DNA from: Ancylomarina longa
GTDB lineage: Bacteria; Bacteroidota; Bacteroidia; Bacteroidales; Marinifilaceae
DNA: 64,000 nt
Direction of reading: 5' to 3'
Assembly: GCF_003996985.1 (NCBI RefSeq)
Contig: NZ_RJJX01000003.1
Location: forward strand, 181,678 to 245,677
The translations under genes and the position numbers were made by a program. The notes under the pieces were generated by a model. It was not told where the DNA came from. It did not search any database and was given only the letters and a program-made list of their open reading frames with translations. Position 1 is the first letter of the stretch. Every line of letters starts with the position of its first letter. This document shows positions 16,216 to 24,649 of the stretch, piece after piece.

Positions 16216-17334
16216 ATGAAAAAAATCATTGTACTAGGAGCAGGATTGGTTGGAAAAACCATTGCTATTGATTTAAGTAAATCTTTTGATGTAACTTCTA
16301 TTGATCAGAATGGTAAAGCATTGGAAAGTCTAAAAGCTTACCCCAATATCAAGCTTAAAAAAGCGAATCTGAACGAGGAAGGAGCTATTCGTAAGCTGGT
16401 TGCTGATGCCGATTTGGTTATTGGTGCAGTACCCGGATTCATGGGTTTTTCTACGGTACGTGAGGTAATAGAGGCCGGTAAAAATATGGTTGATATTTCC
16501 TTTTTCCCTGAGGATTCTTTTGAGTTGGATGATTTGGCTAAAAATAATGGAGTGTGCATTGTTACCGATTGTGGGGTAGCTCCAGGTATGGGGAATATTA
16601 TTTTGGGCTATCATCACCATAAAATGGAGGTGGAAAATTTTAAATGTCTGGTTGGTGGCTTGCCATTAAAAAGAGAATGGCCATGGGAATATAAAGCCGT
16701 TTTTTCTCCCATTGATGTGATCGAAGAATATACACGTCCGGCCAGATATGTGCTCGGCGGAAAATTGGTAACTCGTGAGGCTCTGTCCGATCCAGAATTG
16801 GTATCTTTTGATGAGGTAGGAACTTTGGAAGCATGGAATTCCGATGGTTTACGTAGCTTGATTCGAACCATGAAAGTCCCCAATATGATAGAAAAAACAC
16901 TCCGTTATCCGGGAACGATAGAATATTTGCGCGTTTTACGCGATACGGGTTACTTTTCGGATCAAGAGATAGAGGTAAATGGAAGGACAATCAAGCCAAT
17001 TGATCTTACTTCCAAACTTTTATTCTCGCAATGGAAATTGAAACCAGGCGAAAGGGAATTTACTGTGATGAGGATAGAGGTAGAAGGCTCTAAAAGTGGA
17101 TTAAGCAAGCGATTTGTATATGATTTGTATGATGAATTTGATGAGGCAACAGGTATGACTTCAATGGCAAGAACTACGGGTTACACCTGCACCGCTGTGG
17201 CAAATCTTTTACTACAAGGCAAGTTCTCCCGTAAAGGAATAAATCCACCCGAGTTTGTTGGGGAACAGGAAGGCTGCTACGATTTCATATTCGATTACCT
17301 TAAAGAACGGAGTGTAAATTACAAAATACATTAG
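16216..17334 (+). CDS. Saccharopine dehydrogenase-family oxidoreductase
   Basis: 372 residues. The N-terminal Rossmann fold starts with the dinucleotide motif GAGLVGKTIAIDLSKSFDV; DCGVAPGMGNIILGYH is the family's catalytic-domain entry. The C-terminal half is the saccharopine dehydrogenase-like alpha/beta domain (LRYPGTIEYLRVLRDTGYF, MRIEVEGSKSG). Relatives include lysine 6-dehydrogenase and carboxynorspermidine synthase; I cannot say which substrate this uses. The neighbouring gene-free region gives no context. Cytoplasmic. Confidence 0.85.
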   Translation: MKKIIVLGAGLVGKTIAIDLSKSFDVTSIDQNGKALESLKAYPNIKLKKANLNEEGAIRKLVADADLVIGAVPGFMGFSTVREVIEAGKNMVDISFFPEDSFELDDLAKNNGVCIVTDCGVAPGMGNIILGYHHHKMEVENFKCLVGGLPLKREWPWEYKAVFSPIDVIEEYTRPARYVLGGKLVTREALSDPELVSFDEVGTLEAWNSDGLRSLIRTMKVPNMIEKTLRYPGTIEYLRVLRDTGYFSDQEIEVNGRTIKPIDLTSKLLFSQWKLKPGEREFTVMRIEVEGSKSGLSKRFVYDLYDEFDEATGMTSMARTTGYTCTAVANLLLQGKFSRKGINPPEFVGEQEGCYDFIFDYLKERSVNYKIH

Positions 17335-17379
17335 CTTGAAGCAGATATTACACGGTAAACGCATTTAAATTTTATGGCC

Positions 17380-17568
17380 TTTAATATTTAGATATTTCAC
17401 ATTTTCAATTCATTAAACAAAGATATTGTTTATGAGTGAATCTGTAATGCTTTTTTATTTGTTAATAGGCAACAACATTGCGCAATATTGATAGCTTAAT
17501 ATTTTATATCAAAAGATGCAGTCCATCGAAATATTACATACTTATATTTTTTTATTGAAATTGCCCTG
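17380..17568 (+). repeat. Diverged direct duplication, copy A
   Basis: About 190 bp that realigns with copy B at an offset of 496-498 bp. By eye the core (17441-17553 versus 17939-18051) is about 85-90% identical, including shared stretches such as GCTTTTTTATTT and AAAAGATGCAGT. No coding frame, no terminal inverted repeats. Confidence 0.75.
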
Positions 17569-17734
17569 TCTCCTGGAGCTGAAAAATCGATAAAAGTTTT
17601 ATTTGAATCATACGAACTCCTTATAAACCCTTAGGTTTTTATATATTTCATTGTGTTAATTGTAATATATTAGCATTATGGTATGTCAATTTGCCAATTG
17701 AGGTTAATATATTACTATTTATAGACCTATAACT

Positions 17735-17850
17735 CCCTGGGGAAGGCATAAAGTTACCAAGTGGAGCCATCAAACTGCTGAGGGGCAGGTAAAATTGTCA
17801 ATGGGATGCATAAACTTGCCTCGGGACTAATAAAATCAAGGGTTTCGCTC
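17735..17850 (-). repeat. Degenerate 20-21 bp tandem repeat array, locus 2 (inverted relative to locus 1)
   Basis: The element ATAAA/ATCAA/GTAAA recurs at 17748, 17769, 17789, 17810 and 17830, spacing 21, 20, 21 and 20 bp. Read on the minus strand the units look like TCCCnnnGGCAAnTTTATGC, which matches locus 1 units such as TCCCAAGGTGAGTT followed by TTTATG. Five to six units are discernible. Period, unit content and intergenic setting are shared, orientation is opposite. Confidence 0.65.
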
Positions 17851-17875
17851 AGAGCAAACAAATTTATTTTATTCC

Positions 17876-18065
17876 TTTAATATTTCGATGTTCCATATCT
17901 TTAATTCATCAAATAACAATATTGTTGTAACGCGTAAATCTGTACTGCTTTTTTATTTATTAATAGGCAATAGCTTTACGCAATATTTATAGCTTAATAT
18001 TTTATGTCAAAAGATGCAGTGCACCGAAATATTACATGCTTATATTTTTTAAATGCGATTGTCCG
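17876..18065 (+). repeat. Diverged direct duplication, copy B
   Basis: Second copy of the ~190 bp duplication (see copy A), separated from it by about 310 bp that include the 20-21 bp array. Indels and substitutions are spread evenly, suggesting an old event. Confidence 0.75.
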
Positions 18066-18245
18066 GGCAGATATTATATTTTGTTGAGCGTTTAAATTAA
18101 TTCTATTAGCAGTCGTGTTTTGAAGGATATTCAGGATGTTTTTAATTTGAATGACAACTTTTTTTACTTGGAAATATATATTTTGTAGGAATATATATAT
18201 GTTTAAATTCCGGCTAAATTTTTAATAAAAAAACATGTTAATGTC

Positions 18246-19466
18246 TTACAGATAATCTAAAGAAGAATCTTCTATTTTGGCAAAAGGTGCAACAGCTCGC
18301 TCATAGATGCCCTGCACATAGGCGATTGCCATTCCGTAATTAGTCACAGCAATTCCTGCATCAATTGCTGGTTGTAGTCGGTTCTTAATCTGTTTTGGCG
18401 TAATCATGCAGCCACCACATTGAATCAGAAGCGCATAATCGTTAATGGCACCAGGTATTTCATCCAGACCGGCAATTACCACAAATTCCAGTTGTTTACC
18501 AGTGAAATTGGAAATCCAGCGGGGAATCTTCACTCTTCCAATATCATCGCAAGAGGTATGATGGGTGCAGCTTTCCAATAATAGGATTTTATCTCCATCT
18601 CGTAATGCTGAAATTTTTGGAGTGCCATTTAAATAGGCGGAAAAGTTTCCCTTGAAATGAGCCAGCATAATACTAAAACTTGTGAGTGGGATATCCGAAG
18701 GAATAGAAGCATCAGCTTTTAGGAATACTTGACTATCGGTTACTACTAATTTAGGTTTGATGCCGGTATTACGTAAAAAGCCATCGACTTCTCTTTCTTT
18801 AAGTACAATACAAACAGCATCGTTATCTAAAATGTCTCTAATTGTCTGGACTTGTGGTAAAATTAATCTACCCTCTGGCGCTTCAACGTCAATCGGTGTT
18901 ATGAGAAGGACAATATCGCCATAAGAAATTAATCCTCCCAAAAGTGATGGAGTGGTAAATGCTGATTCTGGTATAGAAGTTTTTATAGCCTGAACGATTG
19001 GCTCTATATTTGCATCCTGACAGGAAAAACGGAGAATCTGTTTGCTACCCTGATTTTCTAATAAACTCTTGGTTTTTACCTGAAGAACTTCTAAATCTTC
19101 TTTATTGTGAATAAAAAGGAAGGGAATATCGTAAAATTTAAACTGATCGATTAAGCTTTGTTCAAATGTCCCATAATTATTTTTTGTGATTACTAAAATT
19201 GCTAAATCAATGGTTTTTATCGCTTGTGTAGTTTTTAGTATTCGTTTTTTTCCAAGCTCACCCGTGTCGTCAATTCCAGCTGTATCTATAAGGATTACAG
19301 GTCCAAAACCAGTTATCTCTAAAGATTTTTTCACCGGATCTGTAGTGGTTCCTGCAACATCAGAAACGATGGCAATATCCTGTCCGGCCAAATAATTTAT
19401 CAGCGTACTTTTTCCGTTGTTTCTTCTTCCAAAAATTCCAATATGTGGGCGTCTTTCTCTAGGCAT
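18246..19466 (-). CDS. hydF: [FeFe]-hydrogenase H-cluster maturation GTPase HydF
   Basis: 406 residues. HydF is the scaffold on which the 2Fe subcluster of the H-cluster is assembled before delivery to the hydrogenase. N-terminal GTPase domain: GRRNNGKST (G1), DTAGID (G3), NKED (G4). C-terminal cluster-binding domain with the diagnostic CxHx(44-53)CxxC: C300-T-H302 then C350-G-G-C353, spacing 47. All ligands are intact. Last gene of a tight operon after aspartate ammonia-lyase. The radical SAM partners HydE and HydG and the hydrogenase itself are not in the window. Confidence 0.96.
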   Translation of the reverse strand: MPRERRPHIGIFGRRNNGKSTLINYLAGQDIAIVSDVAGTTTDPVKKSLEITGFGPVILIDTAGIDDTGELGKKRILKTTQAIKTIDLAILVITKNNYGTFEQSLIDQFKFYDIPFLFIHNKEDLEVLQVKTKSLLENQGSKQILRFSCQDANIEPIVQAIKTSIPESAFTTPSLLGGLISYGDIVLLITPIDVEAPEGRLILPQVQTIRDILDNDAVCIVLKEREVDGFLRNTGIKPKLVVTDSQVFLKADASIPSDIPLTSFSIMLAHFKGNFSAYLNGTPKISALRDGDKILLLESCTHHTSCDDIGRVKIPRWISNFTGKQLEFVVIAGLDEIPGAINDYALLIQCGGCMITPKQIKNRLQPAIDAGIAVTNYGMAIAYVQGIYERAVAPFAKIEDSSLDYL

Positions 19467-19476
19467 TTTTAATCAG

Positions 19477-20916
19477 TTATAGTGTTTCTCCTATGCGGAA
19501 TCCTAGTTTTAGTAATTCTTCGGGCTGTAATAGTTGTAATAGGTTTTGTTCTTGGATTAGCTTCAATTTCGCATTTGCTTCCACAATCGAAATTTGGTAC
19601 ACTTTCATCTCTTTGGCTAGTTTTGATGCTTGATGATAACCAATATAGGGAGAAAGAGCAGTTGCTACAGAAGGATTTTTCAGTATGGTTTCCTCCACCG
19701 GATTTGGGGTTATTGTCAATTCTTTAAACAAATGTTCCCCTAGTGATTTGTTCGCTGCAATTAATAATTTAATGCTGGAGAGTATGGCATTTCCAATAGA
19801 GGGGATATAAGCATTTAATTCTAAACACCCCTGACCGGCAAGATTACTGATCAGCATATCATTGGCATAAACCTGATGTGCGACACTAATGATAAATTCC
19901 GGAATCACAGGATTTACCTTACCAGGCATAATAGAGCTGCCAACTTGTTTCTGAGGAAGCTGTACCTCTCTGTTCACAAATAAATCAGAACCAAGTAATC
20001 GAAGATCAGTTACCATCTTTTCCAGATTTACAGCATGTGCTTTTAAAATAGCATGTACCTCCACAAATCCATCTTGATTAGCGGTAGCATCGCTTAGATT
20101 TTCGGATCTGGTGACAGGTAATCCGCTTAATTTTTGCAGATTTGGTACTACTTCCATGATAAAAAAGCGAGGAATAGATAATCCTGTTCCAATTGCTCCA
20201 CCTCCTAAATTAACTTCCTTAATTCTTTCAAAGCATTTCGAAATTCGCCACCAGTCTCTCGACAAAGCATTATTGTAGGTGCTAAATAACTTGTCGTAGG
20301 AGGAGGGAACTGCTGCTTGCATTTGTGTATATCCCTGGCGAAGAACATTTCGGAATTTACTTTCGGTTTTTTCAACCAGCATCCGCGAGCTGTTAATAGA
20401 TGTTTCCAAATCTTGTAACAATTGCATAATTGCCACTTTAAGTGATGTGGGGATTACGTCATTGGTGGATTGGAAAACATTGGCATGCTCGAAGGGATCT
20501 ATAGCCTCGTAATCCCCACATGATTTGCCCGATAGTTGCAAAGCACGATTACAAATAATTTCATTTACATTCATATTGATACTGGTTCCTGCTCCCCCTT
20601 GAATGGCAGATACAATAAAATGTTCAAAATGCTTTCCATTGCTGATTTCCTGCGCTACATCGACTAGTAATCGCATCAAATCTGAATCGAGCAATTGAAA
20701 GGAAACTGTCTGATCGGGAAATTTATCCTGCATCGCCTTTAAAAATCCCAAATAGGTTTGATAGCACGCTTGCTTCACAGTTCCAACTGCCTGATACCAT
20801 TCTTTATGAAAGGGAGTTGTGTCAGGGAAATTTTCTTTGGCACGAAGCGAATGGATTCCCCAAAGCGCTTCTTTGGATATTTTTCTTTGCCCAATAAAAT
20901 CAGATTCTGTTCTCAT
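19477..20916 (-). CDS. aspA: Aspartate ammonia-lyase (fumarase/aspartase superfamily)
   Basis: 479 residues. Deaminates aspartate to fumarate and ammonium. The superfamily signature GSSIMPGKVNPVIPE sits at about residue 325, with QGGAGTSINMNVNEIICNRAL and FEHANVFQSTNDVIPTSLKVA marking the other two active-site blocks. The aspartase assignment over fumarase is by overall resemblance and context: aspA-like genes are recurrently found beside hyd maturation genes in anaerobic Bacteroidota, where ammonium could supply the bridging amine of the H-cluster. That link is inference. It starts 2 bp after the regulator gene stop. Confidence 0.87.
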   Translation of the reverse strand: MRTESDFIGQRKISKEALWGIHSLRAKENFPDTTPFHKEWYQAVGTVKQACYQTYLGFLKAMQDKFPDQTVSFQLLDSDLMRLLVDVAQEISNGKHFEHFIVSAIQGGAGTSINMNVNEIICNRALQLSGKSCGDYEAIDPFEHANVFQSTNDVIPTSLKVAIMQLLQDLETSINSSRMLVEKTESKFRNVLRQGYTQMQAAVPSSYDKLFSTYNNALSRDWWRISKCFERIKEVNLGGGAIGTGLSIPRFFIMEVVPNLQKLSGLPVTRSENLSDATANQDGFVEVHAILKAHAVNLEKMVTDLRLLGSDLFVNREVQLPQKQVGSSIMPGKVNPVIPEFIISVAHQVYANDMLISNLAGQGCLELNAYIPSIGNAILSSIKLLIAANKSLGEHLFKELTITPNPVEETILKNPSVATALSPYIGYHQASKLAKEMKVYQISIVEANAKLKLIQEQNLLQLLQPEELLKLGFRIGETL

Positions 20917-20918
20917 AT

Positions 20919-22082
20919 TTAATTGGATGAATTGGTGTAAGATTTCACATCTGTAACACTAATGCTTTCTTGACCTAGTATTATCAATCTTTCGATGATA
21001 TTTCTGAATTCGCGTATATTTCCAGTATAGTTAATTTTTTGAAGCTCACGTATTGCATCCTGATTTATATTTTTAGCTGGCAAGCCCATTTCTCCGCATA
21101 TCATTTCCACAAAATGATTTGCCAAGAGAGGAATATCCTCAATCCTGTCGTTAAGAGAAGGAACCTCAATTAAAATAACACTCAGGCGATGATACAAATC
21201 CTCGCGGAATTTATTTTGCTTTATTTCTTCGGAAAGATTTTTATTTGTTGCCGCGATGACCCGAACATTTACCTGTATTTCCTTGTCGCCACCAACACGA
21301 GTTATCCTGTTTTCCTGTAATGCACGCAATACTTTCGCTTGTGCCGATAGACTCATATCGCCAATTTCATCCAGAAATAGTGTGCCACCATCTGCCAGCT
21401 CAAATTTGCCTTTGCGTTGTTTATGTGCTGAGGTGAAGGAACCTTTTTCATGACCAAAAAGCTCACTTTCTATCAGCTCTGAAGGTATAGCTGCACAGTT
21501 AACCTCAATAAACGGACCTTTACAGTGATTACTTTGCTCATGAATTCTGTGAGCAACCAATTCTTTGCCTGTACCATTCGATCCTGTAATTAAAACACGA
21601 GCATCGGTAGGCGCAACCTTATCTATCATTTGGTTCACTCGTTCAATTGCTTCCGACTCGCCAATCATCTCGTATTTCTTACTCACCTTTCTTTTCAGAA
21701 CTTTTGTTTCGATAATCAGCTTCGATTTATCCATAGCATTACGGATTGTAATCAATATGCGATTCAAATCCAGTGGTTTTTCTAAAAAATCAAAAGCACC
21801 TTTTTTGATGGCATCCACAGCAGTGTCGATATTTCCGTGTCCGGATATCATGATTACGGGGGTGTCAATAGCGAGCTCCTGTATCTTTTCCAAAACCTCA
21901 ATTCCATCCATTTGGGGCATTTTAATATCGCATAAAATGACATCAAATTCATCATTTTTAGCTAGTTCGATACCTTCAAGGCCATTTTCAGCCAAGCTGA
22001 TTTCATATTTTTCATAGCTTAAAATATCTTTTAGGGTATTGCGAATGCTTCGCTCATCGTCGATGATTAGAATTTTGGACAT
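20919..22082 (-). CDS. Sigma-54-dependent response regulator (NtrC family) without C-terminal DNA-binding domain
   Basis: 387 residues. Receiver domain 1-120 with phospho-acceptor D52 (VILCDIKMP) and K in FLEKPLDL; AAA+ domain ~140-370 with Walker A GSNGTGKE, Walker B GGTLFLDEIGD and the arginine-finger region FREDLYHRLS. The sigma-54 contact loop reads GSFTSA (214-219) in place of GAFTGA. The protein ends about 15 residues after the AAA+ lid (VTDVKSYTNSSN), so the Fis-type helix-turn-helix is absent; it may act from solution or through a partner. No histidine kinase is adjacent. Lies in a 2-bp-spaced operon between ppx and aspA. Confidence 0.92.
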   Translation of the reverse strand: MSKILIIDDERSIRNTLKDILSYEKYEISLAENGLEGIELAKNDEFDVILCDIKMPQMDGIEVLEKIQELAIDTPVIMISGHGNIDTAVDAIKKGAFDFLEKPLDLNRILITIRNAMDKSKLIIETKVLKRKVSKKYEMIGESEAIERVNQMIDKVAPTDARVLITGSNGTGKELVAHRIHEQSNHCKGPFIEVNCAAIPSELIESELFGHEKGSFTSAHKQRKGKFELADGGTLFLDEIGDMSLSAQAKVLRALQENRITRVGGDKEIQVNVRVIAATNKNLSEEIKQNKFREDLYHRLSVILIEVPSLNDRIEDIPLLANHFVEMICGEMGLPAKNINQDAIRELQKINYTGNIREFRNIIERLIILGQESISVTDVKSYTNSSN

Positions 22083-22084
22083 TT

Positions 22085-23062
22085 TTATTTTTTTACTTCA
22101 ATTGAATTGTTTTGTGTATCGGTATTTATGTGCTGTTCGATATAATCGAATAATGCTCCTTCTTTTAACGCGAAAGAGGACTGGTACAATTTACTAAATC
22201 CAGCATCTTTTACCAGATAGTGAATAAAAATACTGGCAATAACCATTAACTCCACCCGAACTGGATCCATGCCAGGCATAGCTTTTCTTTCCTCAAGTGT
22301 AGAAGCAAGAAAATTTTGATGTAATCTAAAGAAGTCCTTCAGCTTAATTTCAAATTGTGTATCAGGTGAGCCATTCAGAGGTTGACCACCTGCAATTAAA
22401 ATCTGTTTTAAAGTGTCAAACGACCCAGACGAACCAATTAAGGTTTTCACATTATGCAGCTCCAGAGCATCAAATAAATCGTAAAGTTGCTCTTTTAAAT
22501 AAGCTTCAATAGATAGGAGCTCTGTTTTCAATATAGGATCAGAAGGAACAAATTGTTCCAACAATCGAGTCATTCCCAGAGGATAACTTTTCTCCCAAAA
22601 TATTTTTTCATTATTGGCAATTATGATTTCATTACTACCTCCGCCAATATCCAGTATGGCAATGGGCTCGTGATTCAATTCCAAAGCATTTCTGGTTCCA
22701 GTATAAATCAATTCAGCTTCCCGATCACCAGAAATTATATCCACCTCAATATGGAATTCCTGTTCTATAATCTGGACAAATTCAGCACCATTTTCTGCAG
22801 AGCGAATTGCAGAAGTTGCATAAGCAAGATATTGGCTAACTTCAAACTCCTTGGTGATACAGGTGATTTCCTCAAAAGCATGTCTTGCTCGCAATATTGC
22901 TTTTTCAGTTATTTTATGCTTGGTAATTCCTCCCTTACCTATCTTCGTTGGATATTTTGATCGATGTAGGATTTTAGGTTTCCTCTCTCCAGTCCATTCT
23001 GCAACCAATAAGTTGAAAGTATTGGTTCCTAAATCTATTACGGCGATCCGTTTTGCTTGCAT
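22085..23062 (-). CDS. Ppx/GppA-family phosphatase (exopolyphosphatase or pppGpp phosphatase)
   Basis: 325 residues, the two-domain ASKHA-fold Ppx/GppA core without the extra C-terminal HD domain. Phosphate-binding loops are clear: AVIDLGTNTFNLLVAEW at the N-terminus and AILDIGGGSNEIIIAN in the second half, with the catalytic-region YATSAIRSAENG. Members remove terminal phosphates from polyphosphate or from pppGpp; sequence does not separate the two. First gene of the ppx-regulator-aspA-hydF operon, spaced 2 bp from the regulator, an unexpected link of phosphate/stringent metabolism with hydrogenase maturation. Confidence 0.92.
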   Translation of the reverse strand: MQAKRIAVIDLGTNTFNLLVAEWTGERKPKILHRSKYPTKIGKGGITKHKITEKAILRARHAFEEITCITKEFEVSQYLAYATSAIRSAENGAEFVQIIEQEFHIEVDIISGDREAELIYTGTRNALELNHEPIAILDIGGGSNEIIIANNEKIFWEKSYPLGMTRLLEQFVPSDPILKTELLSIEAYLKEQLYDLFDALELHNVKTLIGSSGSFDTLKQILIAGGQPLNGSPDTQFEIKLKDFFRLHQNFLASTLEERKAMPGMDPVRVELMVIASIFIHYLVKDAGFSKLYQSSFALKEGALFDYIEQHINTDTQNNSIEVKK

Positions 23063-23240
23063 TTGTATTAGTTAAAGGTTTGAGTGAATGTTATTTCCCT
23101 ATGAAATATTCCTAATAATGGAACATGCTATTAAAAATCGAAGATAGTAAAAACTTTCCTCCTGTATTACTTGTTCTAGTTCCATTGATAAAGATGTCTT
23201 TCAAAAATATTGCCAAACCATAATTGGACTAACTAAATAT

Positions 23241-23271
23241 TAAAAATGCCTCCGTAAGAGAGGCATTTTTA
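23241..23271 (-). terminator. Terminator after the ABC exporter operon
   Basis: Perfect 12-bp inverted repeat (23241-23252 with 23260-23271, 7-nt loop) 20 bp after the permease stop on the minus strand. Confidence 0.8.
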
Positions 23272-23290
23272 ATATCTACTTTTTTTTTAT

Positions 23291-24631
23291 TTAGTTGTGA
23301 TATCTTAACCATTTCCAGATTTCTTTGTAGGAAACTTTTTTCCCATACATTAGGATTCCGACTCTATAGATTTTGGCTGCAATCCATGTAACAAATAGGA
23401 AAGTACCGATAAGTGTTCCCATAGAAAGAAGCAATTCCCATATTGGTACTCCATACGGAATCCTCACCAGCATAACAATAGGAGAGGTCAATGGAATGAT
23501 AGAGCCCCAAAAAGCCAAACTGCCTTCCGGATTTTTAGCAACGGCAAAACCAATATACATTGCCAAAATCAAGGGAATGGTTATTGGTAGCATAAATTGC
23601 TGAGTTTCTGTTTCATTATCAACAGCACTACCTACTGCAGCAAATAAGGCTGAATATAGTAGATATCCGCCTAGAAAAAAGAAAATAAAAGCACCTAGAA
23701 TTCCTGCAACATATGGTAAATCAAAGGTTCCTAATAGTTCTTGTGCCATTTTAAATTGGTCTGGATTTAAGGAACCTGCACCTTGTGGTAATTCCGATAA
23801 TGTTTTTGCTTGCTGCAAAGTATCCAGATCAATACCAGGAAGAATTATTGCCGTTCCGATAGTTATAATAATTCCACTAAGTACTACCCACATGATGAAT
23901 TGTGTTAGTCCGACCATGGCAACACCAATGATTTTCCCCATCATCAATTGAAAAGGCTTTACAGAGGAAATGATAACCTCTACGATGCGGTTTGTTTTTT
24001 CTTCAATTACACCACGCATTACCTGAACTCCATATAGGAATATAAACATGTAAATGATGAAACTGGAAATAAATCCAATTGCCATCGCAATTTCGGTTGA
24101 GCTTTCTTTAACTTGTCCTCCTTCTCCAAACTTTATGGTCCGCATCGATATAGGAGTTCGCGTAGCAGCAAGCTTTTGCTCTAAATCAGGTATATTCGAT
24201 TCTACAATAATCTTAGAGCGTTTAATTTTTTCGATATGATCGCGAATTTGTCCGCCAACATCTGATTTTACCTCGATAGTTACCTGTTTGTAAGAAAATA
24301 ATTCGGCTGTTTGACTCTTTAAAATATCCTTCGGAATAACCAATAGAGCATAGTACCCATTCGCAGTCATATTTTTTTTAGCCTCTTCGAATGAGACGTT
24401 CTGAAGATATTTAAAGGTCGTGAAATTTTCACTTTTTACAGGTTTAACTAATTCGGAGTTATTGATTACAGCTATCGTTCTTTTTTCTGTATCATCTTTC
24501 ATGATCATCCAGATCATAAAGGCATAGATTCCGGCAATCAATAAAGGAGTTAAAAAAGTAAGAATTAAAAAGGATCTTTTCTTAACACGAGAAAGGTACT
24601 CACGTTGTATGATAATGAAAATTTTATTCAT
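23291..24631 (-). CDS. ABC-2 type exporter permease (NatB-like)
   Basis: 446 residues. One N-terminal membrane helix (residues ~21-43), a large extracytoplasmic loop (~45-175) and five to six further helices toward the C-terminus: the NatB/YhaP layout. RVIEEKTNRIVEVIISSVKPFQLMMGKIIG is the family's conserved cytoplasmic block. With the ATPase encoded just upstream (18 bp) it forms an efflux pump; sodium, organic compounds or antimicrobial peptides are all possible substrates and sequence does not choose. Confidence 0.9.
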   Translation of the reverse strand: MNKIFIIIQREYLSRVKKRSFLILTFLTPLLIAGIYAFMIWMIMKDDTEKRTIAVINNSELVKPVKSENFTTFKYLQNVSFEEAKKNMTANGYYALLVIPKDILKSQTAELFSYKQVTIEVKSDVGGQIRDHIEKIKRSKIIVESNIPDLEQKLAATRTPISMRTIKFGEGGQVKESSTEIAMAIGFISSFIIYMFIFLYGVQVMRGVIEEKTNRIVEVIISSVKPFQLMMGKIIGVAMVGLTQFIMWVVLSGIIITIGTAIILPGIDLDTLQQAKTLSELPQGAGSLNPDQFKMAQELLGTFDLPYVAGILGAFIFFFLGGYLLYSALFAAVGSAVDNETETQQFMLPITIPLILAMYIGFAVAKNPEGSLAFWGSIIPLTSPIVMLVRIPYGVPIWELLLSMGTLIGTFLFVTWIAAKIYRVGILMYGKKVSYKEIWKWLRYHN

Positions 24632-24649
24632 GATAAATAGGCGTTTGGG

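Larger units (their letters stand above)
17335..18245. other. Gene-free interval, about 910 bp, built from diverged repeats
   Basis: No open frame looks coding on either strand. The interval contains a diverged direct duplication (copy A ~17380-17568, copy B ~17876-18065) that brackets a 20-21 bp repeat array (~17735-17850). Short matching elements (GCAGATATTA followed ~20 bp later by TTTAAATT) flank the block at 17341-17371 and 18067-18098, outside copies A and B. The last ~140 bp before hydF are AT-rich and featureless. Confidence 0.55.

Noticed and set aside
16330-16990. Several minus-strand frames of 73-116 codons
   Set aside because: All are antisense to the saccharopine dehydrogenase-like gene and mutually overlapping; shadows.
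17335-18245. Insertion sequence or transposase remnant
   Set aside because: No transposase-like frame and no terminal inverted repeats; only direct duplications were found.
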